From DATFTE01 sp963802575 (GTDB lineage Bacteria > Acidobacteriota > Terriglobia > Terriglobales > Acidobacteriaceae), in contig CAWDJF010000004.1 in the NCBI GenBank assembly GCA_963802575.1, positions 496,001 to 560,000 of the forward strand: a stretch of 64,000 nucleotides of DNA. The letters are read 5' to 3'. The stretch's first letter is position 1. Every line of letters begins with the position of its first letter. Below the pieces are notes generated by a model. The model worked only from the letters and a program-made list of their open reading frames with translations, was not told the DNA's origin and did no database searches. The position numbers were made by a program, and so were the translations under genes. Positions 25,324-33,774 of the stretch are shown in pieces.

Positions 25324-27746
25324 AGGGATTTCACGGGAACAGGTTCAGCAGTGACCTCATTGCGATTGCCGTCGGCAGCAAACAGGTGCCCGCTTGATTG
25401 TCGGCCATCCGTTTCTCCCAGCAATCGCATTTCAACTTGCGCCATCAGGAAGGCAAGAGTCGACTCGGCTCCCTGGTTTTTATTTACACGTTCGGGGTGC
25501 AATCCATCTCGGCAACCGCCCGTAGTCGGGTCGTATAGAGCAATCTGCAAATCGTTGTCGCCCAGAAACCAATTGAAGGCCGACCAGGCCTCGGTGCGCC
25601 AGCGCTCTTCTCCTGTTGCACGATAGGCTTCAAGATACGCAGACACGGCACCGCCTGCTTCAACCGGTTGCTGGTCGAAGCGTGCTCTTTCGCCGCCCTT
25701 GCGGAAAAAGCCTTGCGAGCCGATAGGCACGAAATGATCCTGGCCGCATCGCTGAACTTCGCTGAGCCAACTCAGCGCGCCGAGGCTAACAGATGTCATC
25801 TGAAGATCGGAATTACGCCGGCCGGTGATCAAGACGGCTTGCGCCATTTTCGCGTTTGAGTAAGCCAGAACATCTTCAAACCAGTTCCACTCCGGCGACA
25901 GGTTTGCCGCGTGAAGTTGCATCAAGCGAAGGGCGAGAATCGAGCTAAGCTTCTGAGCATCTCGATCGCCGGGAAAGCATGTCAGATATTCCTCAATCCC
26001 AAGTAGTGAGAAGGCCCATGCACGCGGACTGGTAAACGTGACCGCTGCGGGAGCGGCAATCTCGAATAGATGACCAGCCGCACCTCGGAGCGCTTGATCT
26101 TTGGAGCGTCCTAGCAAAGTTCCGAGCGCCCATAGCGCACGTCCGTGGCAATCCTCCGAGCCCTGCGCTTCGTTCCAGGTGCGTGCATAGCTCAGGAAGT
26201 TTCTGAATCTGCTATTGACGGGATTCAGAGCGTGTCCCAGGAAAGCTAGGTATCGTGAGGCCAGGTTGCCCGTTTCGAGCGGTTTCTCGAGTTGTTCCAG
26301 CAAGACAGTCAGGATGAGAGCGCGTGCGTTGTCGTCGGTTGTGTATCCCTCGGAGTAGTTAGGGACGTTAAAGGTCGCGTGCTGCAAGATGCCGGTGTCA
26401 TCGGTCAACCGATGCAAGTGATCAAGCTTGAGCAACGGCAGTTTGTCGAGTTGTTTGGCCTGAGTTTCATCGGCAAACGTGACGCGAGGCTCTCTCATGC
26501 GGTCGCCGCGGGCCCGTCCAAAACTCGTCATGTAGCCTTGGGCAACGTTCTTCCAGACCATTCCTCGCGCGAACTGATAGGCGCGAATGCGCATGGCGTG
26601 ACGGATCGCGGGAGTATCAAGAAGCTCGACTGTCTTTCGCGCGATTGCGTCGGGATCCTGAAAGGGAACCAGAGCCCCGCGCCGGTCGTCCAACAACTCG
26701 ATCGCGTGCCAGTATGGAGTCGAAATAATCGCCTTACCTGCTCCCAACGCATAGGCAAGCGTGCCTGAAACTACTTGCTCCTCGTGGCGGTAGGGCGTGA
26801 CGTAAATGTCGGCGGCGCCAATGAACTCGACCATCTCCTCAGGACTGACAAAGCGGTTCTGGAAGATCACGCTCGACTCCACTCCGATTTCCTTCGCCAG
26901 AGCCTGCAAGCGCTCGCGATAATGATCACCTTCTCGCCGAAGAATATGAGGGTGGGTCGCACCCGCCACCATATAGACGGCATTCTTGTGCTTGGCCAAA
27001 ATCTGTGGCATCGCCTGAATCACGTTTTCGATGCCTTTGTTCGGAGAGAGCAAGCCGAACGTAAGCAGCACGGCTTTGCCTGCGACACCAAAGCGCTCCT
27101 TGAAGAAGTTGGGATCGAGAAAGGGCAAGTCGGGCACGCCGTGCGGGACCATGTCGATCTTGCTGCCCGGCACTTTGAAGATTTCCTGCAGGAACTGCGA
27201 CGACAGCTCGCTCATCACGATGAGTCGGTCTGACAGCGTTGCGATCTCCTCCATGACCCGTCGTTGATCAGGATTCGGTTCGCGAAGAACTGTGTGGAGG
27301 GTGGTGATGACGGGCATCTTCAGGCGACGCAGGAATGCCAGAATATGACTGCCGGCAGGGCCGCCAAAAATTCCATATTCGTGCTGCAAACACACCAAAT
27401 CGAAGTTGGTGAAATTCAGAAAATCGGCAGCTTGCTCGTAAGACGACAAATCGTCTTGCGCAAGCGCGAGCCTTACTCGTGCCGGGTATGCATAGCCTGA
27501 GTCCGTATCGTTCACAGGCACCGCGAACAGCCGGGCCGCACCACACACATTGGAAATCGCTTCGCACAAATCGGTCGTGAATGTAGCAATCCCACATTGT
27601 CGCGGCAAGTAGTTGCCCACGACGGCGATCCGGCTCGGGAGTCCCGCCCTCTCTTGCGACCGCTCGGACACGCGGAGCTGGGGGGGCGCCGGGCGCTTTC
27701 TAACAAGTTCGAGCGTTCGAATTAAGGGCGTCTCTATGATTGACAT
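25320..27746 (-). CDS. GT4 glycosyltransferase fused to alpha/alpha-barrel domain
   Basis: 808 residues. Residues about 38-400 are a GT-B glycosyltransferase: VGNYLPRQCGIATFTTDL at the start, LLTFGLLSPNKGIENVIQAMP at the inter-domain strand and YVTPYRHEEQVVSGTLAYALGAGKAIISTPYWHA as the donor-binding Glu motif. Residues about 430-790 are all-helical (DDTGILQHATFNVPNYSEGYTTDDNARALIL, ARTWNEAQGSEDCHGRALWALG, YSNAKMAQAVLITGRR) and look like a six-hairpin toroid of glycosidase type. Such fusions occur beside GH130 genes, suggesting synthesis and recycling of a mannose-containing glycan. ATG 27746 with AGGA upstream was chosen over an upstream frame extension. Confidence 0.8.
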   Translation of the reverse strand: MSIIETPLIRTLELVRKRPAPPQLRVSERSQERAGLPSRIAVVGNYLPRQCGIATFTTDLCEAISNVCGAARLFAVPVNDTDSGYAYPARVRLALAQDDLSSYEQAADFLNFTNFDLVCLQHEYGIFGGPAGSHILAFLRRLKMPVITTLHTVLREPNPDQRRVMEEIATLSDRLIVMSELSSQFLQEIFKVPGSKIDMVPHGVPDLPFLDPNFFKERFGVAGKAVLLTFGLLSPNKGIENVIQAMPQILAKHKNAVYMVAGATHPHILRREGDHYRERLQALAKEIGVESSVIFQNRFVSPEEMVEFIGAADIYVTPYRHEEQVVSGTLAYALGAGKAIISTPYWHAIELLDDRRGALVPFQDPDAIARKTVELLDTPAIRHAMRIRAYQFARGMVWKNVAQGYMTSFGRARGDRMREPRVTFADETQAKQLDKLPLLKLDHLHRLTDDTGILQHATFNVPNYSEGYTTDDNARALILTVLLEQLEKPLETGNLASRYLAFLGHALNPVNSRFRNFLSYARTWNEAQGSEDCHGRALWALGTLLGRSKDQALRGAAGHLFEIAAPAAVTFTSPRAWAFSLLGIEEYLTCFPGDRDAQKLSSILALRLMQLHAANLSPEWNWFEDVLAYSNAKMAQAVLITGRRNSDLQMTSVSLGALSWLSEVQRCGQDHFVPIGSQGFFRKGGERARFDQQPVEAGGAVSAYLEAYRATGEERWRTEAWSAFNWFLGDNDLQIALYDPTTGGCRDGLHPERVNKNQGAESTLAFLMAQVEMRLLGETDGRQSSGHLFAADGNRNEVTAEPVPVKSL

Positions 27747-27888
27747 CAATATCCTGGTTAACGAGCGAGGAAATGATCTTCTGGGGTTATCGCCTGCTCT
27801 CGGCCTCAAACGGGAGACGGGGAGTGAGGAAATTGAGTTCTCTAGTACGAGAAGTGTCTCGATTGTCGCGCGCAGGCTGGAAAAGCGC

Positions 27889-27904
27889 TGGTCAAAATTG
27901 ACCA
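27889..27904. promoter_or_regulatory. Crp/Fnr-geometry palindrome, TGGTC-N6-GACCA
   Basis: Identical over 18 bases to the site at 10937-10954. It lies in the divergent region between the GT4 fusion gene (142 bp) and the small gene at 27966 (61 bp). Confidence 0.6.
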
Positions 27905-27965
27905 GATTGTGTTTGTGAAATGATCTAACATCAAGCGAGATTTAGGTTTGCGAGGAGTGATGCCC

Positions 27966-28142
27966 ATGATGGCGCCGGAGCAAGGTCCCAATCGCTTGAA
28001 CATGAAATTCACAGATTCTGGCCGCAAGGTGGTCATCCACCTTGTGCGCGGTCTACCCCCAAAAATAAGCAGCGACGGAAAGACCATCACCATTACGTTC
28101 CCAGAAGAGCGGATCAAGCATCGTAAGCTCGTAAAACCGTAG
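27966..28142 (+). CDS. Unknown 58-aa basic protein
   Basis: GAGGAG lies eight bases before ATG 27966, so it is preferred over ATG 27960. The product is a small beta-strand protein (MKFTDSGRKVVIHLVRGLPPKISSDGKTITITFPEE) with a basic tail (RIKHRKLVKP). No family is recognised. A perfect TGGTC-N6-GACCA palindrome upstream supports its being an expressed, regulated gene. Confidence 0.55.
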   Translation: MMAPEQGPNRLNMKFTDSGRKVVIHLVRGLPPKISSDGKTITITFPEERIKHRKLVKP

Positions 28143-28372
28143 CTCCGCTCGGCGTGTTCGCCACTCCCGAATTATTTTGTCAGTCCGCTTTCGGCTGTTA
28201 TCAGCGGCGAATGGCAGCCTCAGATGGGCATCCATTAGCTTTTGTGCGCAAAGAGGTGCGACGGCGGCTCGGGTTGCAAGCGCTCGAGGCGAGCAATAGT
28301 ACCCCTTACTCCCTTCAGGCCGCCGTCCTTCGACATCATCAGCAAGTTCCTGGAAAGCACGACAGCGAAAGC

Positions 28373-28609
28373 CTACTGAATTGAACTTGCCGCTGACGAA
28401 AAGACATTATTGGCGTTGGTGCCAATAAGCCGTATCGTTCCGACGACGATCACCAAGATGACGGCCAGCATTACAGCGTATTCGGCTATGTCCTGGCCTT
28501 GCTCGTTCGACAGGGGTTGGTATAGATCGGTGAAACACCTCTTGGTTGCTGCGCACATGCGATTGGATAGTGAGCGGACAGAGGCGAAACACAAGTGGGG
28601 GAGAGACAT
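28373..28609 (-). CDS. Flp-type (type IVb) pilin
   Basis: 78 residues. NEQGQDIAEYAVMLAVILVIVVGTIRLIG is the Flp/Fap prepilin signature: Gly before the mature N-terminus, the conserved Glu (AEYA) and a hydrophobic helix. AAGGAG precedes ATG 28609 by nine bases, giving a leader of about 37 residues, longer than usual; ATG 28558 would give a shorter one. No Tad assembly genes are in the window, so this is an orphan pilin. The DUF5317 gene lies 54 bp upstream on the same strand. Confidence 0.75.
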   Translation of the reverse strand: MSLPHLCFASVRSLSNRMCAATKRCFTDLYQPLSNEQGQDIAEYAVMLAVILVIVVGTIRLIGTNANNVFSSAASSIQ

Positions 28610-28663
28610 CGGCGACGCTCCTTCCGACCTCTTGAGAGGAACTGAGGTTGAATGTGAGCTTCA

Positions 28664-29158
28664 TCATGGACCTTTTTTGCTAAAAAGCAAGCGCGACGTT
28701 TTGCGGGGAGGGGATTGGCCGTCATCATACGCGGCTCGCATTCGGACCAGGCAAGTTTGGTCAAGGGCGCGGAGAGCAAACAAGTTAAAGGTTCGACGCA
28801 GGCAGGCACCGACGATAACGATACCGCCGAATAGCAGCAGCAGATCGCCAACACTGAAGAGCCCGAGGCTGGCTTGATCGGCAAGGAATGGCAGCCGCGT
28901 TGTCGGTTTCGCCGCTTCCCACATCGAACTGACGGGGCGCAAGCCGGACGGCATCCCCACAACCGGCATAATTCCCGCGTTAGCATCGGTGACAACGGCG
29001 TTCAACAGTAGTCCGGCCACCATAAAGATCGTTCCGGCTCGAGCCCATTGGGACCGTATTGCACGGAGCACCAACCATAAGATTGCGCATGACTCGCACA
29101 GCCAGGCAGCAGGGTGCTGCGTCCACGCCAACTGATGTGCGGCTGAGAGAATATTCAC
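28664..29158 (-). CDS. DUF5317-family membrane protein
   Basis: 164 residues with about four hydrophobic segments. AGIMPVVGMPSGLRP and LADQASLGLFSVGDLLLLFGGIVIVGA match the DUF5317 pattern (xMPVxGMP ... LGDxxxxPxxxSxGDxLL). The GTG start at 29158 is the first start that keeps the first membrane segment; no strong ribosome-binding site is seen. The function of the family is unknown. Confidence 0.7.
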   Translation of the reverse strand: MNILSAAHQLAWTQHPAAWLCESCAILWLVLRAIRSQWARAGTIFMVAGLLLNAVVTDANAGIMPVVGMPSGLRPVSSMWEAAKPTTRLPFLADQASLGLFSVGDLLLLFGGIVIVGACLRRTFNLFALRALDQTCLVRMRAAYDDGQSPPRKTSRLLFSKKGP

Positions 29159-29443
29159 CGTCTACCCCGACCGAGGAGTTTTTTTGTGGGAGGGCGTTGC
29201 AGATGTGACGGGCTTCTACGATTCAAACCAATGTCACTTTGAAACTAATCGTTGCTAGCCTCATTGTGATTGTTGAACATTCCCGCGGTTTTGGGAACAG
29301 CACGAAAGAGCAATGAGAACCCATGCACGGAAGGCACTTCACTCATCCCTGATCTCCACATCATCTACATCTCTTGGAACTGTCGGCCTGCGCGCATGAT
29401 CCGACGGACAACGCCGAAGACCTTTTGCCATGGCGGCTTGGAC

Positions 29444-30043
29444 TTACTTTTCTGACACCTGCTTGAGGGCCGATAACCAGAGGTCATGACCCCTATGCAT
29501 AGCGTTGGGGTCCTTCTTGCGGAACTCCACTGCTCCCGGTCCTCTCACCACCTCTTCGGTGACAACGTGACAACCTTGAGATGCTTTGAGCAAAAGAAAA
29601 GTATGATAGGCATCCATACCTTTTCCCTGACCGAACCAGCCGATACGCGAGTCCAGCGCAAATTAATGTACCTGGCTCTCAATGTGCACGCCAAACGTAT
29701 CCCACGAGAATTGGGTGTCCTGGCGAAGCCTGCCGTCAGTACTGTTCAGCAGCTTTAGATTGTGTGAGTTTGGATACCATTCAGGCCAAGTCTGCGCCTC
29801 AACGAGATGCTGCCAGACAATCGAGCAGGATGCGTGGATCAGCAATTCATTATGAGCGAATAGGTCCGCGTCCGCCGGGGTGTGTCCAGCCGGCCAATGG
29901 ATTTCAGAAGAGCGTAGCGGCCAATCGGCATTGTCGAGCTGCGAAGTCTGTCCGAATGCGGGCGCCCTCATCATGCCGGCAGTCAGGACACCCATGACGA
30001 GCAATGTCAGTGCCAGCGTTGCGATTCTCTCAGTAGAACGCAT
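29444..30043 (-). pseudogene. SRPBCC/START-like secreted protein broken by one stop codon
   Basis: From ATG 30043 (GAGGAGG upstream) the frame encodes a signal peptide, then LFAHNELLIHASCSIVWQHLVEAQTWPEWYPNSHNL, the start of a polyketide-cyclase/SRPBCC lipid-binding domain, up to FGVHIESQVH. A TAA then interrupts at 29663-29665. The same frame continues for 72 more residues that clearly belong to the domain (DSRIGWFGQGKGMDAYHTFLL, HVVTEEVVRGPGAVEF, then LWLSALKQVSEK) to the stop at 29444. A single G-to-T change (GAA to TAA) would explain the break. Either the gene is inactive or a truncated product is made. Confidence 0.75.
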
Positions 30044-30085
30044 AATCATCTTCCTCCTCTTCAGTGTGTTGGAATTACCGTGACG

Positions 30086-30817
30086 CTAAACCAGGGACGT
30101 ACCGCCATCGACCACAACGGTCTGGCCGGTGCTGTATCCTTCCTTCATCAAAAACAGATAGGCTTGCGCGATGTCATGAGCTTCGCCGACTCGTCCCACA
30201 GGCAGACGCTTGCCAACACTTTCAAAGAGCTGCTCCCTTTCTTCTGAGCTCATGTTCTGCCACAGGTTCGTCCGGACGACTCCAGGGGATACAGCGTTAA
30301 CCCGGATCGGCGCCAGTTCAATCGCCAGGGCACGTGTTAAAGCTTCGATAGTTCCGCAGACACTTGCGGCAATTACCCATCCGCTGTGCGGGCGTCGGCC
30401 GGCGACTCCAGTCGTGAGAACGATAGAGCCACCCTTTCGAATTTGTGGACTGCCGTATTTGACCGTGGCAAGTGCAGACCAATAACGCAGTTCAAATGCA
30501 TGTCTCGCCCGCTTGAGATCTGTCTTAGCAAGCTCGTTCAATTGCAGGGTGTCACCTGCAGTGAAAATCAGGTGATCAAAGGCGCCAAGGTTTGTGAAAA
30601 AGCCTTCGACAGCCTTTTCGTCCGAGATGTCAACCGCCTGGCCCCCTGCATTTCCTCCGATGGATCGGATAGCTTTCTGAACCCGTTCTGTTTTGCTGGA
30701 GACGATGACAACCTCGGCTCCCTGCGATGCCGCCTCTTCGGCGACGGCCAACCCAATTCCTGACGACCCACCTACGATGACCACCCGCTTATTCTCGAAA
30801 CCGTTTTCTCGTGGCAT
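30086..30817 (-). CDS. SDR-family protein lacking the usual catalytic Tyr/Lys
   Basis: 243 residues with a classical Rossmann start (VVIVGGSSGIGLAVAEEAA), DISDEKAVEGFF, a degraded NNAG motif (FTAGD), VLTTGVAG and the C-terminal INAVSPG-type region (VRVNAVSPGVVRTNLW). At the position of YxxxK the sequence reads GWVIAASVCG, so the Tyr and Lys are missing; this is typical of one atypical SDR branch. The protein may bind NAD(P) without normal redox chemistry. It is divergent from the LysR gene at 30909, its probable regulator. Confidence 0.75.
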   Translation of the reverse strand: MPRENGFENKRVVIVGGSSGIGLAVAEEAASQGAEVVIVSSKTERVQKAIRSIGGNAGGQAVDISDEKAVEGFFTNLGAFDHLIFTAGDTLQLNELAKTDLKRARHAFELRYWSALATVKYGSPQIRKGGSIVLTTGVAGRRPHSGWVIAASVCGTIEALTRALAIELAPIRVNAVSPGVVRTNLWQNMSSEEREQLFESVGKRLPVGRVGEAHDIAQAYLFLMKEGYSTGQTVVVDGGTSLV

Positions 30818-30886
30818 TGAATCCTCCGTCTGTGCAGTTCTGTCGACTTACACAGCTAAAGATGAGCAGACACACGCATGCGAATC

Positions 30887-30914
30887 ATGCATAATGGGCA
30901 TAATTTCTATGCGT
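30887..30914. promoter_or_regulatory. Shared LysR-module motif, copy 1
   Basis: ATGCATAATG, 11 bases, then TATGCG, with GCATA-N5-TATGC as an inverted repeat inside. The LysR start codon at 30909 lies inside the TATGCG part. The same arrangement occurs at 33747. Confidence 0.45.
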
Positions 30915-31823
30915 CTAGAGAAATTACGTCAGGCGGATTTGAATCTCCTGGTTACGTTTGCTGCGATTGCGGAGGAGAAAAGCATTACCGCAGCAGCATC
31001 CCGCCTGTTCCTCAGCCAGCCCGCCGTCAGCCGGGCCTTGCAGAGGGCGCGCGCGATGTTTCAAGATGACCTCCTGATTCGATCGCCGAATGGCTTCGAA
31101 CTCACTTTGCGAGGTCGCAAGATTCTTGAGGAGCTTGAGGGACTTCAGCCCAGAATGGAGAATCTGGTTGCGCCGGCTGTGTTCGATCCCACCCGAGAGA
31201 AAAGCCATTTCCGCATCTCAGGTCCGGATAATGTCTGTACAGTCGTGCTCCCGCGCTTGTGCCGGCAGTACGCGAACGGACTCTACCAAGTGCAGTTTGA
31301 ATTTCTTCCATGGCAGAGCGGCGTCCCGGAGCTACTGGAGCATGGACAACTCGATCTTGTTCTCCGCAATGATGAGGGGCTCCTGCCATCGCACTTCCAG
31401 TTGGAAAGGCTCTACAAAGAAGATTGGATTTGCGTCGTGGCGCGCGAGAGCCACTTTCGCGACCGGCTGATACTTAAGCAATACCTGGCCGCGAGCCACA
31501 TCGTGGTTTCCCCCTATGAAGGCGTGCAAACAATTCCAGACAAGCAACTGGCCGCTCTCGGTGCAAAACGCAGTTCTTGTATTCGGGTGCCTTACTTCGG
31601 CGTCGCGCTGCAATGCCTCCCTGGCACAGAACTGGTCCTTACGCTAACTAGCGGCATGACATCAGTTGTCAAAAGCGATCGCAGGTTGCGGATCGTGAAA
31701 GCACCCCAAGAATTGCACGCGTTTCATTTCCTCATGGCCTGGCATCCCAGACTCAACTCCGACCCGCGACATGTATGGCTTCGCGGCGCTATCAGATCAA
31801 CTATCGCTACTCTCAATTCATAA
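30909..31823 (+). CDS. LysR-family transcriptional regulator
   Basis: 304 residues. The N-terminal winged HTH is clear (LRQADLNLLVTFAAIAEEKSITAAASRLFLSQPAVSRALQRARAMFQDDLLIRS). The effector domain is of the NodD/SyrM-like type (VPELLEHGQLDLVLRND, then DWICVVARESHF and LKQYLAASHIVVSP). It starts 91 bp from the divergent SDR gene at 30817, the standard LysR-target layout. The inducer is unknown. It is clearly paralogous to the LysR protein at 33769. Confidence 0.85.
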   Translation: MRLEKLRQADLNLLVTFAAIAEEKSITAAASRLFLSQPAVSRALQRARAMFQDDLLIRSPNGFELTLRGRKILEELEGLQPRMENLVAPAVFDPTREKSHFRISGPDNVCTVVLPRLCRQYANGLYQVQFEFLPWQSGVPELLEHGQLDLVLRNDEGLLPSHFQLERLYKEDWICVVARESHFRDRLILKQYLAASHIVVSPYEGVQTIPDKQLAALGAKRSSCIRVPYFGVALQCLPGTELVLTLTSGMTSVVKSDRRLRIVKAPQELHAFHFLMAWHPRLNSDPRHVWLRGAIRSTIATLNS

Positions 31824-31961
31824 GGATTGCGCGACCCATACGGCTCAACGGGACATGCATCGGTGCTCGGAAGTCGGATGTTCGACCGCAATTCTACGTG
31901 TACTGATAGCGGTTCTCTGATAACCCTTTAGTCTTTCTTCCCGGATGTGTTCAGTTCGGCT

Positions 31962-32882
31962 CTACGAAGCTTTCTGAGCCGCAACTTTGGTTGACGATGG
32001 CCTGAGCAGATCCGCGAGCTGCATGTTCCGTAGGAGTTCCGCACGGACACGGTCGGCAACGCCATTGACGATCTCGGCTCCGTCCTGGGCGGGGTCGACG
32101 TGTACTCGGAAGGGGCGTGTACCGAAGGGCATATCAACGATCTTCACGATAGCCTTCGCAACGTCCAACACATCTGCGTCCGCCGGCGCTGTTAACTCAA
32201 ATCCTTTCATGATCTCGTTGGCCAGACTTGCAGTTGGTCCCGACTCATACTCTTTTAACCGCACCTTGTCTTCCGGCGATCCTGCATTAGCGAAGTGATT
32301 TGTGCCGGAAGTGAATGCCCCTGGAACGACGATTGTGGTCTCGATGTTCCATCGCGCCAGTTCGCCCGCATAGCTGATAGCCAGGGCATCCATGCCTGCT
32401 TTCGCTGCGAAATATGGCGCAAGATAGGGCGGAGTGCCGCCCCGTGTACTGCTACTCCCCACCCACACGACGAGTCCTTTTCCCTGCTTGCGAAGGATGG
32501 GAAGCGCCGCACGATTCACCCGCTGTGTGCTAAGAACGTTGATGTCATAGAGTTCAGCGAGTTGTTCTGGAGTGAAGGCCTCAGCAGGTCCGAACACCAT
32601 GTGGCCGGCGTTGTGGATCACGACATCAATCCGTCCAGTCTCCGCAACAATTGCTTGAATTGCGCGATCAATCGACGGCTCCGAACCAACGTCCAACTCT
32701 TTGGTTCGAAGATCGACCTCCCTCTCGACCGCGAATCTTTTGGCTGTTTCCACTTGTTTGGCATTACGTCCCATTGTTTCCCGCATCGTCGCATAGACTG
32801 TATGTCCAGCCTCGGCCAAGTGACGAGCCGTTAACGCACCAAACCCACTCGAAGCACCTGTGATTAAGATTACGTATTTCAT
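31962..32882 (-). CDS. Short-chain dehydrogenase/reductase
   Basis: 306 residues. TGASSGFG at 8-15 binds the nucleotide, HNAGH at 90-94 is the NAG motif, VGSSS holds the catalytic Ser and YFAAK at 157-161 is the catalytic Tyr/Lys. All catalytic residues are present, so NAD(P)H-dependent oxidoreductase activity is expected; the substrate is unknown. It lies 42 bp downstream of the SDR gene at 32925, so the two probably form one operon facing the LysR gene at 33769. Confidence 0.8.
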   Translation of the reverse strand: MKYVILITGASSGFGALTARHLAEAGHTVYATMRETMGRNAKQVETAKRFAVEREVDLRTKELDVGSEPSIDRAIQAIVAETGRIDVVIHNAGHMVFGPAEAFTPEQLAELYDINVLSTQRVNRAALPILRKQGKGLVVWVGSSSTRGGTPPYLAPYFAAKAGMDALAISYAGELARWNIETTIVVPGAFTSGTNHFANAGSPEDKVRLKEYESGPTASLANEIMKGFELTAPADADVLDVAKAIVKIVDMPFGTRPFRVHVDPAQDGAEIVNGVADRVRAELLRNMQLADLLRPSSTKVAAQKAS

Positions 32883-32924
32883 TTTTGCTCTTCTTTCTCT
32901 TTTTGTGGGCTGCGATTCGTAACG

Positions 32925-33656
32925 TCAATAGGCGAAGCCGCCGTTAGCCAGCAGTACTTGCGAGTTGATCCAGCCGCCCTCAGGACCGGCAAGAAATGAC
33001 ACTACATTTGCCATGTCTTCTGGCTGGCCGAGCCGTTCGAGCGGATTCATCTTCTTTAATTCGTCGATCCGCGCTTCGCTCTTGCCCTTCAGGAACAGCT
33101 CCGTTTCAACCTGGCCCGGCGCTACCGCATTGACCGTGATGTTTCTGCCACGCAGTTCGTTGGCAAGCACGTGAACCAAGCCCTCGACTCCCGCCTTGGA
33201 AGCGATGTAGGCACCGTAAGTCGGGAATGACTTGGCGAGAACACTGCTGGAAAAAGCCATGATGCGGCCGCCATCGAGAACATGTTGAGCCGCCTGCGCC
33301 AATACCAGGAAGGTTCCGCGTAAGTTCGTTGCGATCACCTTGTCGAAGGCGAGTACGTCTCCACTGGCAATCGGAAAGAGCGTCATGATCCCCGCACAAT
33401 GAACCACCACACTAGGTCTACCGAACGCGTCTATCGACTCCTTGAAGAGCCGCTCCACGTCTGCGGCAATCGCCACATCTGCTTGCACGGCGATTCCCTG
33501 TCCGCCTGCAGCCTTAAGATCTGTGACGACGGCTTGCGCCGCGGCTGGTTTTCCAGCGTAGTTCACGACCACCGAAAATCCATCTTTTGCCAGTCGTTTT
33601 GCGATCGAGCCTCCGATTCCGCCGGAGGCACCGGTAATAATCGCAACCTTTTTCAT
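32925..33656 (-). CDS. Short-chain dehydrogenase/reductase (FabG-like)
   Basis: 243 residues. TGASGGIG at 8-15, HCAGI, FSSSVL with the Ser, Y150xxxK154 (GAYIASKAG) and NAVAPGQVETELF. It closely resembles 3-oxoacyl-ACP reductase-type SDRs, but no other fatty-acid synthesis gene is near. Divergent from LysR at 33769 (112 bp), it is probably that regulator's target. Confidence 0.85.
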   Translation of the reverse strand: MKKVAIITGASGGIGGSIAKRLAKDGFSVVVNYAGKPAAAQAVVTDLKAAGGQGIAVQADVAIAADVERLFKESIDAFGRPSVVVHCAGIMTLFPIASGDVLAFDKVIATNLRGTFLVLAQAAQHVLDGGRIMAFSSSVLAKSFPTYGAYIASKAGVEGLVHVLANELRGRNITVNAVAPGQVETELFLKGKSEARIDELKKMNPLERLGQPEDMANVVSFLAGPEGGWINSQVLLANGGFAY

Positions 33657-33746
33657 AAAGTTCCTCCTTAATAGATATTGCGCCCGCCCTCTCCGTCACG
33701 CAGCGCCGGCAGAGACCAATATCGTTCTTGCCAAGGGATAATTCCA

Positions 33747-33774
33747 ATGCATAATGTCTATATAAGTTATGCGC
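33747..33774. promoter_or_regulatory. Shared LysR-module motif, copy 2
   Basis: ATGCATAATG, 11 bases, then TATGCG, with GCATAA / TTATGC as an inverted repeat. The LysR start codon at 33769 falls in the motif at the same distance as in copy 1. Confidence 0.45.
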
